The position numbers and the translations under genes are program-made. A stretch of DNA of 64,000 nucleotides from JBDHXE01 sp035445085 (GTDB lineage: Bacteria > Bacteroidota > Ignavibacteria > Kapaibacteriales > UBA2268), in NCBI GenBank assembly GCA_035445085.1, contig DAOMQA010000001.1, forward strand, positions 62,001-126,000, in the 5' to 3' direction. The notes under the pieces were generated by a model that saw only the letters and a list, made by a program, of their open reading frames with translations, made no database searches and had not been told where the DNA came from. Within the stretch, counting starts at the first letter, position 1; the number at the start of each line of letters is the position of its first letter. This document shows positions 16,458 to 25,580 of this stretch, piece after piece.

Positions 16458-17792
16458 TTATCTAATTATACCCATTGCATATTGTAGTTGCTTTTGAGCT
16501 AAAATATAATCATAAAACCCAGATACTCTGTTTATTTGAGCTATAATATATTGATTATTTGCTAATGTAAGCTCCGTAATGGTGGCTGCTCCAACATTAT
16601 ATCTTTCTTTCATACTTGTATAGTTTAGCTCAGCAGATTTTACGCTTCTTTTAGAAATATCTATTTGCTTTTCTGCAGATTCTAAACTTAAGAAAGCAGT
16701 TTGGACATCAGTCTTTATTTGTTGCTCCAATTTTTTATTTTCAATATCAGCTTGAATTAATGATAACTTAGCATTTTCTACATTTAAATCAGTGTTAAAA
16801 TTACTAAAAATTGGTATACTTAAATTCATAGAAATAAATGAACGACCATATTGACTAAACTCATCAAACTGATTATGACTCCAATTCCAACCTCCCGAAG
16901 CGCTTACAGTTGGCATATAGCCACCTTTAGCCCTATCTATTCCATCTTCGGCAGAGGAATATGAAAAGTGAGCAGACTTAAGGTCATTTCTATTATCAAA
17001 AGCAGCTTGTACAGCAACGTTGAGGCTATTGATACTGTTCCTGAACAATTTAATATCTTCGTCAGAAATAAAATTTGGAATACTATTAATATCAAATTCT
17101 ACATTAGAAGTGGGATTCAATCCCATTGTTGTTAATAATTGTGCTTTGGCAGTAGCCATAGTATTTTCTGCCTTTACTAAATCTATTTCTTTCTGGCCAA
17201 TTGACGCTTCTTGCGAATATACTTCGGTTATTGCTGAAGCGCCGGCATCAAATTGAGCCTTTATTCTATCTAATTCTTGACTGGCAATGGCTAAGTCTTC
17301 GCGCCTAATTTTCACTATTTGTGAGGCTTTTATTACCTCAATATATTCGCTATAAATTTGTTTCAAGACACTTTTTGAGATAAATTTGGAATTTTCTACG
17401 GTAGCTTCAAGATTATTTTGGATAGCAGAATAACTTGCTTCTCGCGAAAAGCCATCAAATATATTCCAATTAGCTTGAGCTTGCATAGAATATGTATTTG
17501 GATTTTGAGCAGGTGTAGGAATAATAACACCACCAACGTTTACAGAGCCTGCAGAGCTTGGGTTTAGGGTCCTTGAATATCCCATATTAAAGCCAATAGA
17601 AGGTAAATACGTCCCGAATGCTTGAACTAATTGATAACTTGCATTGCTATTACGAGCTTCACTTAACTTTATATCATAATTTTGTTGTGAGGCAATTTTA
17701 ATGCAATCTTCTAATGAATACAACTTCATTGTATTGGGTTGAGAATATGCAGTAAACCCACAAATTAATATCAAAATAAATACTTTTTTCAT
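16458..17792 (-). CDS. TolC family outer-membrane efflux protein
   Basis: The 444-residue protein begins with a signal peptide ending near AYSQ. It has the two-fold repeated OEP pattern of long helices and short strands: SLEDCIKIASQQNYDIKLSEARNSNASYQLVQAFGTYLPSIG in the first half and AHFSYSSAEDGIDRAKGGYMPTVSASGGWNW in the second. It would form the outer-membrane channel of a tripartite efflux or type I export system. No membrane-fusion or inner-membrane pump gene is next to it, so the partner lies elsewhere. It is followed by a long hairpin and probably forms its own transcript. Confidence 0.93.
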   Translation of the reverse strand: MKKVFILILICGFTAYSQPNTMKLYSLEDCIKIASQQNYDIKLSEARNSNASYQLVQAFGTYLPSIGFNMGYSRTLNPSSAGSVNVGGVIIPTPAQNPNTYSMQAQANWNIFDGFSREASYSAIQNNLEATVENSKFISKSVLKQIYSEYIEVIKASQIVKIRREDLAIASQELDRIKAQFDAGASAITEVYSQEASIGQKEIDLVKAENTMATAKAQLLTTMGLNPTSNVEFDINSIPNFISDEDIKLFRNSINSLNVAVQAAFDNRNDLKSAHFSYSSAEDGIDRAKGGYMPTVSASGGWNWSHNQFDEFSQYGRSFISMNLSIPIFSNFNTDLNVENAKLSLIQADIENKKLEQQIKTDVQTAFLSLESAEKQIDISKRSVKSAELNYTSMKERYNVGAATITELTLANNQYIIAQINRVSGFYDYILAQKQLQYAMGIIR

Positions 17793-17858
17793 TATCTTAC
17801 CAAAATTCTATAATATTATTACGTGTTTTATTTGTACTTAGTTTCATAACTTAACTAT

Positions 17859-19346
17859 TTATTGTTTTGGATATACCACCACTTCACTTTTCATGCTATT
17901 TTCTGCTACTGCCCTAATTTTGAAGTTAAAAGGCTTTGATGGATCTTTTGGAATAATCTCAAATACTTGTTTATAAAGTAAATTTTTATTGTCAGGAGCT
18001 TGCTGGGCGCCAATTATTTCGCGAATCTTTGCGTTACCTTCTATTAGCTCTATATATTTTATATAGTTCGGTGCATTATTAAAATGACCATACGAATTAG
18101 TGTATATACGAATTTGATTTAGAGATAGCTCTGACATCCTATATATTTCGGGTTTAGGAAATGATGATACCTTTATAAAGTATTTTTGACCGAACAAATT
18201 ATCAGATAAGTAACGTTCTAATACAAATGTTTTCCCAGTATCAGTAATCTGTGGAGTGAAAACAATCTCTGCACTATTTTGACTTCTTGCAATCATCTTG
18301 CCTTCATTATTTGCTAAGATAGAATAAGCATTTCTATCTGAAGTTATTGGCATCTTTGGATTTATTCTATAAGTAATCAACGGAAATAATTTTGCAGGTA
18401 TTTCTGGTTCATCTAACAATTGTGGGATTACTTTAAATTCCTTTATAGCTTCTAAGCCATCACTATGCCTTATAAGCTTTAGTTTAACGGTCATAGTTCC
18501 GTAGCCAGGAGCTTCCCCCTTTATTATTATAGCATTATTTCGGTAGCCAGCAATTTTGGCATTACCACCAATTTTATCATTTGGCTGCCTTGAAATTATT
18601 AAAGTTGGCTGAGACCTTAGGTCAGTTTCTGGATTAATACCAAATAAAGATATTTCATTTTCCCAATCAGAATAAGCAATTGTCTGTATTGTCTCTTCTC
18701 TTGGTAACAATAATACTTTGCCTATACTCTGAATAATTGGGTTAATAACTTCGTCTTTCTTAAGCATAGTTGTTGTATCAATATTAGTAGATATTAATTG
18801 CATAGAACTACTATGATCATAGTTCAAATTAATATTAAATTTAATTTTGTCTTCGACTACTTTTCCATAAGTTACACTATCTAATGAAATAGCACTTGCT
18901 ATCACAGTTACAATAAAATTCTTGCCTAACCTCGATAAATTATTTGGCCTCCATGTAAACCTTACAGATTTACCGCTATCTAAATAATTAAAACTGAATA
19001 CTTGATATAAAGTATCTCCTATATTATCTAAGCTAACGTTTTGCTTTGATTGTAAATCCTCAATAGTAAATTTGTATTCAACGTCTTTAACATTTCCAGT
19101 ATAATAAATATTATTTATTGAGTCGATATATCTTATTTTAATACCGACAGAGTCAATAAAATATAAAGCGCTTAATGATTGTTTTTCGAGTTTAATAGAA
19201 AACGGAATTTGTAATATATTACTATTGTTGCTATTGCTTATTTCTTCTTTGTGGCTTGGTATGAGCAATATCAAGGCAGCTAAATAGAGAACAAAATATA
19301 TTTCAATAATTCGTTTCTTTCTTTTATATTGTTTATTTGTCATCAA
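17859..19346 (-). CDS. GldM-like membrane-anchored periplasmic protein (putative T9SS motor part)
   Basis: The 495-residue protein has one N-terminal membrane helix (IYFVLYLAALILLIPS at about 15-30) and a long periplasmic part made of beta-rich, Ig-like stretches (VTVIASAISLDSVTYG, NAIIIKGEAPGYGTMTVKLKL, GQKYFIKVSSFPKPEIYRM). This is the architecture of GldM/PorM, which with GldL forms the proton-driven T9SS motor. Its start overlaps the end of the GldL-like gene by 14 bases, the GldL-GldM order known in Bacteroidota. Sequence identity to classical GldM is not obvious by eye, so the call rests on architecture and the partner. Confidence 0.5.
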   Translation of the reverse strand: MMTNKQYKRKKRIIEIYFVLYLAALILLIPSHKEEISNSNNSNILQIPFSIKLEKQSLSALYFIDSVGIKIRYIDSINNIYYTGNVKDVEYKFTIEDLQSKQNVSLDNIGDTLYQVFSFNYLDSGKSVRFTWRPNNLSRLGKNFIVTVIASAISLDSVTYGKVVEDKIKFNINLNYDHSSSMQLISTNIDTTTMLKKDEVINPIIQSIGKVLLLPREETIQTIAYSDWENEISLFGINPETDLRSQPTLIISRQPNDKIGGNAKIAGYRNNAIIIKGEAPGYGTMTVKLKLIRHSDGLEAIKEFKVIPQLLDEPEIPAKLFPLITYRINPKMPITSDRNAYSILANNEGKMIARSQNSAEIVFTPQITDTGKTFVLERYLSDNLFGQKYFIKVSSFPKPEIYRMSELSLNQIRIYTNSYGHFNNAPNYIKYIELIEGNAKIREIIGAQQAPDNKNLLYKQVFEIIPKDPSKPFNFKIRAVAENSMKSEVVVYPKQ

Positions 19347-20115
19347 TTAATTTTTCCGATAACATCTTTTCTAACTCTTTGCGAACCGCCCTTTCAATCT
19401 CCTCCCTTTTTAGTTCAGCTAATTGCTCATTTAAATTAGAAAAACTATCTTTTAGCTTCTTGATTTCAATGTTAGTTTCTCGCATAGCTTCTAGCATTTC
19501 TAAATTTGGTTTAATCGTCTGTTGAACATCATTGATATATAAATCATTTTTTTTTAATAACTCTTTTTGTAATTTGAGCATTTCATCATATTTTGAACTT
19601 AGTTCTTCTAATTTATTGGTACTAAGCGAAAAATCAGTTGCAATTTCCCCAATTTCATCTAACAATTCTTGATTTTGGTCTTTCTCATTAATATTATTAA
19701 CATCATCTTCAGGCGAGAACAGCATTACAACAAACATTAACAGCAACATACATGCTTCAAAGATTACTCCACCTATTACAATTTCGTCAGTTAGATGTGC
19801 ACTAAAACGTCGCAAGCCGATTAACACTAATAATACGGCAGCACCTAAATATACAAAGGAATTGATAGTAGAAAAATAATATCTATTTACTATTTCTTCC
19901 ATCCACAGACTAGCACCTCTGATAAGCCCTAAATTGTGTTCTATATTAATTTTTAAATTAGAGTATTTATTTAAATCATTCTCAATAGTACAAATTCTCA
20001 ACAGAGTAAATAAAACATACAAGCTATTATTTTGCTTTTTATATTTTAATTCAAAAAATAATTCCTTTAATACTTCCCTACCTTCTATCGAAGATAATAT
20101 ATCTATTGTTCTCAT
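19333..20115 (-). CDS. GldL-like inner-membrane protein with N-terminal extension
   Basis: Residues 86-134 contain two membrane helices arranged as in GldL/PorL: FVYLGAAVLLVLIG, then IVIGGVIFEACMLLLMFVV and SPEDD. The second helix holds a Glu (E120) at the place of the conserved GldL motor Glu (TEA in the family). After the helices comes a long cytoplasmic coiled coil (about 145-260), also typical. Unlike usual GldL, some 85 soluble residues precede the first helix. It overlaps the GldM-like gene by 14 bases. GldK and GldN homologues are not in the window. An alternative is a MotA/ExbB-unrelated two-helix scaffold. Confidence 0.55.
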   Translation of the reverse strand: MRTIDILSSIEGREVLKELFFELKYKKQNNSLYVLFTLLRICTIENDLNKYSNLKINIEHNLGLIRGASLWMEEIVNRYYFSTINSFVYLGAAVLLVLIGLRRFSAHLTDEIVIGGVIFEACMLLLMFVVMLFSPEDDVNNINEKDQNQELLDEIGEIATDFSLSTNKLEELSSKYDEMLKLQKELLKKNDLYINDVQQTIKPNLEMLEAMRETNIEIKKLKDSFSNLNEQLAELKREEIERAVRKELEKMLSEKLIDDK

Positions 20116-20119
20116 AATA

Positions 20120-21202
20120 TTATGTTCTAGTCCTCAAAATTGTAATGATACCAATAATTAAAAATATAATATTTGCTATCCAGCCAGCTAAGATAGGATC
20201 TATCCCATAAGCAAAGCTAATAGTTTGACTGACTTTCGTAAAAATCATATATGTAAATGATACTACCATTGCTGCCCCTATTTGTATAGCAATACCTCCC
20301 TTTCTTTTAATAGAAGCAAAAGGCACGCCAAAAAGTATCACTATAATATTAGCGAAAGGAAATGCCCATTTACCATAGTAATCAATGAGTAAGAGACGTA
20401 CGTCTTTGCCTCCTTGACTCAACAAATTTATATAATCTTTTAGCGCATTAAAATCCATTTCATCGGTTGAGTTTTGTAATTTCTCTATTTGATTATATGA
20501 CACACTAATTTTTATTGGGGCTTTAGTTAATCTTTCGGTATATATTCTTGTGCTATCATACTCTCTTATGATTACATTATTCATTATCCATTGATTATTG
20601 AGCGAATCCCAACGCATATCAGAGCAATCAATTCTCTTTTTTAGTCTTGGTTTAAACTCTTCTGTGTAATATTCAATTGATACCCTATTGCCTGTCTTGC
20701 TTGGTGCATCATAATATTGCATTAAAATATTAGTAGTGGGGCTATCTCTAAAGTATAGATTGTAAATTGGACCTGACGCTCTATTTATATTTAAATATTT
20801 TAATTCAATTTTATTTTTTGCTTTATTAGCAGCTGGAACCAGCCAGCCATTGAAATAAAGATGCCCACAGCTAATCATTACAGATATAATAACTACAGGT
20901 AGCATAAACCTATATAAGCTTACCCCTCCGCTCTTCATAGCTATAATTTCATTTAAAGTAGACATTCTTCCAAAAGTAAAAAGAGTAGCAAGTAGAGATG
21001 CTAAGGGTAGCAATATTTGAATGATAGCAGGTAAGAAATTAACATAATACTTAACAATTATATAAATTCCTGCATTTTGATCTAAAAAATCATCTAATCT
21101 CTCTAATAAGTTTACTATTATAAATATAATACATAATGCAATTATCGAAAATGATAACGTCATTAAAAAACTTTTTACTATATATCTATCAATTAATTTC
21201 AT
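20120..21202 (-). CDS. LptF/LptG family LPS export permease
   Basis: The 360-residue protein starts with the family motif LIDRYIVKSFLMTLSFS, has three helices (ERLDDFLDQN in the loop after the first), a periplasmic beta-jellyroll in the middle, and three helices at the end (WAFPFANIIVILFGVPFASIKRKGG). This is the YjgP/YjgQ fold, which with LptB pulls lipopolysaccharide from the inner membrane. The window does not show whether it acts as LptF or LptG. It lies 5 bases before the GldL-like gene and overlaps the heparinase-like gene by 14, suggesting one transcript from 23225 down to 17859. Confidence 0.92.
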   Translation of the reverse strand: MKLIDRYIVKSFLMTLSFSIIALCIIFIIVNLLERLDDFLDQNAGIYIIVKYYVNFLPAIIQILLPLASLLATLFTFGRMSTLNEIIAMKSGGVSLYRFMLPVVIISVMISCGHLYFNGWLVPAANKAKNKIELKYLNINRASGPIYNLYFRDSPTTNILMQYYDAPSKTGNRVSIEYYTEEFKPRLKKRIDCSDMRWDSLNNQWIMNNVIIREYDSTRIYTERLTKAPIKISVSYNQIEKLQNSTDEMDFNALKDYINLLSQGGKDVRLLLIDYYGKWAFPFANIIVILFGVPFASIKRKGGIAIQIGAAMVVSFTYMIFTKVSQTISFAYGIDPILAGWIANIIFLIIGIITILRTRT

Positions 21203-23225
21203 TTAGTACTTCAATTTTCCAATTAATATTTTTTGCATTTGTTTTAGCAATCATCATTTTAGTTTTGATTATTTCTCCGTAATAGGGCGACACATTTACT
21301 TCAATAATTTCTAAATCACAATTCTCAAAAGTAAATTTAATTTTAGAGTTATTGAGCATTGTCAAGATTGAATTATCATTTTTTTCAACAATTAATACAT
21401 GTTGCGATAAAATATTTCTTATTGTCTTCATTTTATCTGAATCACATACTTCGTTAAAATAAATATAGTTATCTCCAAATTCTAATTTCCTTTGGTAATC
21501 CACCTCAAAGAAATTATGTTTTCCTTTAATCATATCCATATCATAACTTTCAATAAACGAACTACCCGCCTCTAAAAGCCAAAATAGCAAATCAGGATTA
21601 TTATATAAAATGTTATGTTGTTCCCAATTAGTTAATTGTAATACATTATGGCTAATAATACTTCTAAATTGATTTCTAATCTCTGGTAAGGCAGTATAAT
21701 TATATGTACCACTATCTATTATGAAATCCTCCCCACTCACTTGCATCGTATATGAAAGCACGTCATTATGTTGGTGGGCTCCACGTGTTAGCTTGCTAAA
21801 TTCGCTACTAAAGAAATTTACTTTATATTTTTCTCTTATAAAATTATATACACCAAAATTTGGGAAGTAATTTTCGTTTGATAGTGAAATATCTAATTTA
21901 GAGCGAACGTGTGTTATTATAGAAAGTAATTCAGAATAGTTATTTAAGTTAAATTGAATTTCATTATTATTTAAAGTATAAGGCGGATTAAACCTAAAGA
22001 AGTATCCACTATCGCAATCTCCAAAACTTTGCGTCCTATATATATTTAGGTTATTTGTAGTAAAAGAATAGATTTTTTGAAGTTTATTTTTTATCTCATT
22101 AGTAAATTGCTTAACCAATTGGTTTTGGTATTCTGAATTTATGAGTAACAGCAATGTTACGGATAGCATTTCAACAACGAAAAAATGATAAGGTAATGAT
22201 ATTTCAAAATTACCACCATCATTTAAAAATTGATAGTGAATTTCATTTTTAAATTGATTTAGAAAATATTCAAAATCTGCGTTTAAGGTGTCATCGTTTA
22301 AAAACAATATTAGTATTAGTAGCGCGGTAATATTAGAAAAATAATGATTGCCACGTATACCACTGCCCCACTCTAAATTATTTTTGATAAAATAATAATG
22401 TGTATAAATTGAATTTATCATTATATTTTTAAATTGCTCATCGAATGCATAATTATTTGATACAAATAAACTAAAACATATAGCCCAATTTACTGCTCTA
22501 ATTGATGGGTCCATTGCAATTTTCCACTGAATTCCGAACTCTGGTGGATTTGTAGCAATAAAATCTAAAATCTGGTTTTGAAATTCTATGGCAAAACTAT
22601 TATCTTCCCTTAGCTTCCATTGGTGATATAATACTATTAAGTGTTGCATCCTACCAAGCTCCCAAGTGTGTTTTACATCTACCCCCTTAGTATTGCCATA
22701 AATATTATCAATAGATAATAATTTGCTGTCCCAACGAAAGCCACTTCTAAAATCTCTCTGCCAGTCTATTAATTCATAATCATTAGGCAAGAGTTGTAGA
22801 ATTTTTAACGAGTAGCTTCTATTTTGCTTATTTATATAATTTCTGTTATAAGATTCTTTACTGCACTGGAGTTTAATATCGAAGTAGGCGTCATTAAAGC
22901 CTCTATAATTACCATCTAACGAAATTTTCACCCAATCAGAACCTAATAGTTTAAAATAATGTTCCTTGTAATGAAGTGAAAGATTCTGTATGCTCTCTGA
23001 AGCTTGATTGATATTGGTATTAATATCTAATTCATTATAAATATCATTAATTATTCCGATAAATGAATCATTATGCTTATAGACATTGCTATTAATATAT
23101 GTCGGCAATATTTGGTATTTAATTCTCTTAAACTGATATAGAAATAATAATTTTACTTTTCTGGTAACCTTATTTACCAGAATAGGAATTGAGAATGTTT
23201 TTAATATTATCTGAATTTTATTCAA
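21189..23225 (-). CDS. Heparinase II/III family protein
   Basis: The 678-residue protein has an alpha-toroid N-terminal half (RAVNWAICFSLF, WGSGIRGNHYFSNITALLILI) and a C-terminal beta-sandwich with TRGAHQHNDVLSYTMQVSGEDFIIDSGTYNY, the signature of heparinase II/III (the GAHQHNDVLS His-Asp region carries the catalytic His). Such proteins occur in capsule and O-antigen loci, where they may trim or modify acidic polysaccharide. It has no clear signal peptide. It overlaps the LptF/G gene by 14 bases, linking polysaccharide and LPS export. Substrate is unknown. Confidence 0.85.
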   Translation of the reverse strand: MNKIQIILKTFSIPILVNKVTRKVKLLFLYQFKRIKYQILPTYINSNVYKHNDSFIGIINDIYNELDINTNINQASESIQNLSLHYKEHYFKLLGSDWVKISLDGNYRGFNDAYFDIKLQCSKESYNRNYINKQNRSYSLKILQLLPNDYELIDWQRDFRSGFRWDSKLLSIDNIYGNTKGVDVKHTWELGRMQHLIVLYHQWKLREDNSFAIEFQNQILDFIATNPPEFGIQWKIAMDPSIRAVNWAICFSLFVSNNYAFDEQFKNIMINSIYTHYYFIKNNLEWGSGIRGNHYFSNITALLILILFLNDDTLNADFEYFLNQFKNEIHYQFLNDGGNFEISLPYHFFVVEMLSVTLLLLINSEYQNQLVKQFTNEIKNKLQKIYSFTTNNLNIYRTQSFGDCDSGYFFRFNPPYTLNNNEIQFNLNNYSELLSIITHVRSKLDISLSNENYFPNFGVYNFIREKYKVNFFSSEFSKLTRGAHQHNDVLSYTMQVSGEDFIIDSGTYNYTALPEIRNQFRSIISHNVLQLTNWEQHNILYNNPDLLFWLLEAGSSFIESYDMDMIKGKHNFFEVDYQRKLEFGDNYIYFNEVCDSDKMKTIRNILSQHVLIVEKNDNSILTMLNNSKIKFTFENCDLEIIEVNVSPYYGEIIKTKMMIAKTNAKNINWKIEVLNEIN

Positions 23226-23314
23226 TTGTACCTTTAATAATTTATAAAAATAAAATTTATTTAGTGATTTTTCGTAAAAGAATTTTATTTCTATTTATAA
23301 TAAAAAATTAGGTA

Positions 23315-23533
23315 TTGAAAATGGCTTATTCAATTTCAAATAGCACAAACGTAAACGATTATGAGATATTAATTCGTAAAAGAGGCGACTCTGAATATGC
23401 TTCCTATTGCCCGCAGTTAAATTTAATGCTTACTGGAACATTTCACGAAGAGGTAGAAAATCTAATGTACGAAAGAATTAAACTACATATTGAAACCTTA
23501 AAGACTGCAACTACAGATCATAGCAACAACTAA
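23315..23533 (+). CDS. Small HicB-like protein
   Basis: The 72-residue protein reads NDYEILIRKRGDSEYASYCPQLNLMLTGTFHEEVENLMYERIKLHIETL. The strand-strand-helix shape and the spacing (YASYCPQLNLMLTGT, then a helix ending in IETL) recall the HicB/UPF0150 fold. No HicA toxin gene adjoins it and no DNA-binding tail is visible, so it is not a typical antitoxin. It ends 2 bases before the CPBP protease gene and is probably cotranscribed with it. Family is uncertain. Confidence 0.6.
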   Translation: MKMAYSISNSTNVNDYEILIRKRGDSEYASYCPQLNLMLTGTFHEEVENLMYERIKLHIETLKTATTDHSNN

Positions 23534-23535
23534 AT

Positions 23536-24381
23536 ATGCTTAAATCAACATCGGCTTTTTTGCCGTTACTTAAGCCAATTTTATTTCTATTCATTCTGTT
23601 TTCTCTAAATATGACACTCCAAAGGCTATTACCTTTGGAGTTCATTGCTATCAACATAGAATATTTAATATCATCTATACTTTCAAGCATAGCTATCAGC
23701 TATCTTTATGATAAGAGAGTATCCCCAATATTTTGCACAGTAGATAAATTTAGTATTAGAAATTCTATGATAACTATAGCTTTAGTTGTTATAATGATTG
23801 CATTGATATTTGTTCTTAAGTCTCTAATATTTGACTTGTCGATTAATCATAATTTCCAAGTAATAGATGCAGTAACTTTCATAACTTCAATGCTGTGTAT
23901 ATCAATATATGAAGAGTTATCTTTTAGGGGTATTATTTTTGAGTGGCTCACCGAAAAATTAGGTATAAATTTGTCTATTCTACTAAGCTCTATAATCTTT
24001 TCATTATTTCATATTACAAACAATGGATTTGATTTCTTATCCTTTCTTAATGTTTTTTTGGCAGGAGTATTTTTATCTTTTTTAATTTTTAAGAGCGGTT
24101 CAATAATACCATCAATCTTATTTCATTTCCTCTGGAATATAAGTTTGCCGACGTTTGTAGACTCATCAGTTAGTGGCTTTATGTATTCTAATTTGATAGA
24201 ATTTGATAGTAGCTCAGATATTTATTTTCAATTATTTTTTGGTGATAAATTCGGAATTGAATCTGGATTAGTAGTTACATTATTATTAATATTAGGGATT
24301 ATTGTGATTGCCAAGTACATTAAATTATCACCTTACTCGGAAGCCGTTCGGTTAAAAAAATTGTATAATACATATAACTAA
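23536..24381 (+). CDS. CPBP family intramembrane metalloprotease
   Basis: The 281-residue protein has about eight membrane helices and the Abi/CPBP (Rce1-like) motifs: EELSFRG with E126, E127 and R131, FHITN with H159, and HFLWN with H197 and N201. The catalytic Glu pair, Arg and both His are present, so it should be active. Bacterial members process prenylated or membrane peptides or serve bacteriocin immunity; the substrate cannot be told. The gene follows the small HicB-like gene by 2 bases. Confidence 0.9.
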   Translation: MLKSTSAFLPLLKPILFLFILFSLNMTLQRLLPLEFIAINIEYLISSILSSIAISYLYDKRVSPIFCTVDKFSIRNSMITIALVVIMIALIFVLKSLIFDLSINHNFQVIDAVTFITSMLCISIYEELSFRGIIFEWLTEKLGINLSILLSSIIFSLFHITNNGFDFLSFLNVFLAGVFLSFLIFKSGSIIPSILFHFLWNISLPTFVDSSVSGFMYSNLIEFDSSSDIYFQLFFGDKFGIESGLVVTLLLILGIIVIAKYIKLSPYSEAVRLKKLYNTYN

Positions 24382-24428
24382 TAGAAATTAACTTCGTCAT
24401 TAATAATGATTAACGAAAAAGTCTTAAA

Positions 24429-25577
24429 ATGAAAAAGATTATTATTTTAATTTTGTTGTTTATTGGATATCAATCTGCTAATTCACAGTGGGCTATCTTA
24501 AGGCAGGATGCTGATAGCTTAGTAAAAGTAGGCTCTGATTATATATATGATGTTCAATTTGATAAAGCAGAACAAACATTTAACGAATTAATAAAAAGAT
24601 ACCCTTCACACCCAGCAGGCTACTTCTTAGATGCAATGGTGGCTTGGTGGAAAATTACATTATTCCGCAACACTAATTATTATGATAAATCCTTTGAAGA
24701 TAAAATCCAAAGAGTTATTGATATTTGCGATGATTTATTAGACAAAAACCCTAAGGATATAAATGCTTTATTTTTTAAAGCGGGCGCAAAGGGATATCGA
24801 GGAAGATATTATGCACAAAAACAAGAATGGGTAAGTGCCGCTTCAGATGGTAGTTCGGCTTATAGTTTAATGATTGATTGCCAAAAGATGGCTCCGGGTA
24901 ATCATGATATTATGTTAGGTATAGGCTTGTATAACTATTTCTCTCAAGCAATACCAGAGATGTATCCAATCACTAAACCTTTGTTGGCTTTTTTACCTAA
25001 AGGTGACAAACAATTAGGTTTATATCAATTGCGAGCAGCTTCAAGGATGGCTCGTTATGCAGCAGTAGAAGCAAGGGTAATTTTATTACAAATATATTAT
25101 TCATTTGAAAAAGATAACGATTTGGCAGAGAGTTCAGCGGAAGAATTATTTACCAAATATCCTAATAATGCTTATTTTCATAGATATTTGGCAAGAATAT
25201 TGGTAAGGAAAGGCAAATATGATGAATTTGAACAAATGTGGCGTGATATATTAGTCAGAGTAATGGACAAAAAGATTGGCTATGATAATTTAACGGCACG
25301 TGAGGCAATGTACTATATAGGAACGGCTCTTTATCGTAAAAATGATTTTAATAATGCCTTAAGATATTTATTAAAAGCTGAAGAAGGTAGTAAAATTTTA
25401 GATAAAGACGAAGAATCTGGGTTCTTTGTTAATCTGATGATATATATTGCTAATATTTATGAAAAGCAAAATAATAAAAAACTTGCAGCCTCATACTATA
25501 AAAAGTGTCTAAGTATGAAGGAGTATGATAATTCTCATAGAAAAGCTAACGAAGGTTTGAGTAGAGTAAAGCAATAG
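24429..25577 (+). CDS. Secreted TPR-repeat protein
   Basis: The 382-residue protein starts with a signal peptide (KKIIILILLFIGYQSANSQ). TPR-like helix pairs follow: AEQTFNELIKRYPSHPAGYFLDAMVAWW near 47, a middle region with WVSAASDGSSAYSLMIDCQKM, and a C-terminal pair (NDFNNALRYLLKAEEGS, NKKLAASYYKKCLSM). It is a scaffold or assembly protein of the periplasm or outer membrane. It lies 3 bases before the NamZ-like gene and so may aid wall turnover. No closer family is recognised. Confidence 0.8.
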   Translation: MKKIIILILLFIGYQSANSQWAILRQDADSLVKVGSDYIYDVQFDKAEQTFNELIKRYPSHPAGYFLDAMVAWWKITLFRNTNYYDKSFEDKIQRVIDICDDLLDKNPKDINALFFKAGAKGYRGRYYAQKQEWVSAASDGSSAYSLMIDCQKMAPGNHDIMLGIGLYNYFSQAIPEMYPITKPLLAFLPKGDKQLGLYQLRAASRMARYAAVEARVILLQIYYSFEKDNDLAESSAEELFTKYPNNAYFHRYLARILVRKGKYDEFEQMWRDILVRVMDKKIGYDNLTAREAMYYIGTALYRKNDFNNALRYLLKAEEGSKILDKDEESGFFVNLMIYIANIYEKQNNKKLAASYYKKCLSMKEYDNSHRKANEGLSRVKQ

Positions 25578-25580
25578 AAA

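Noticed and set aside
23536..24381. Abortive-infection phage defence gene
   Set aside because: CPBP proteins were once called Abi, but most are not proven defence genes and nothing nearby supports defence.
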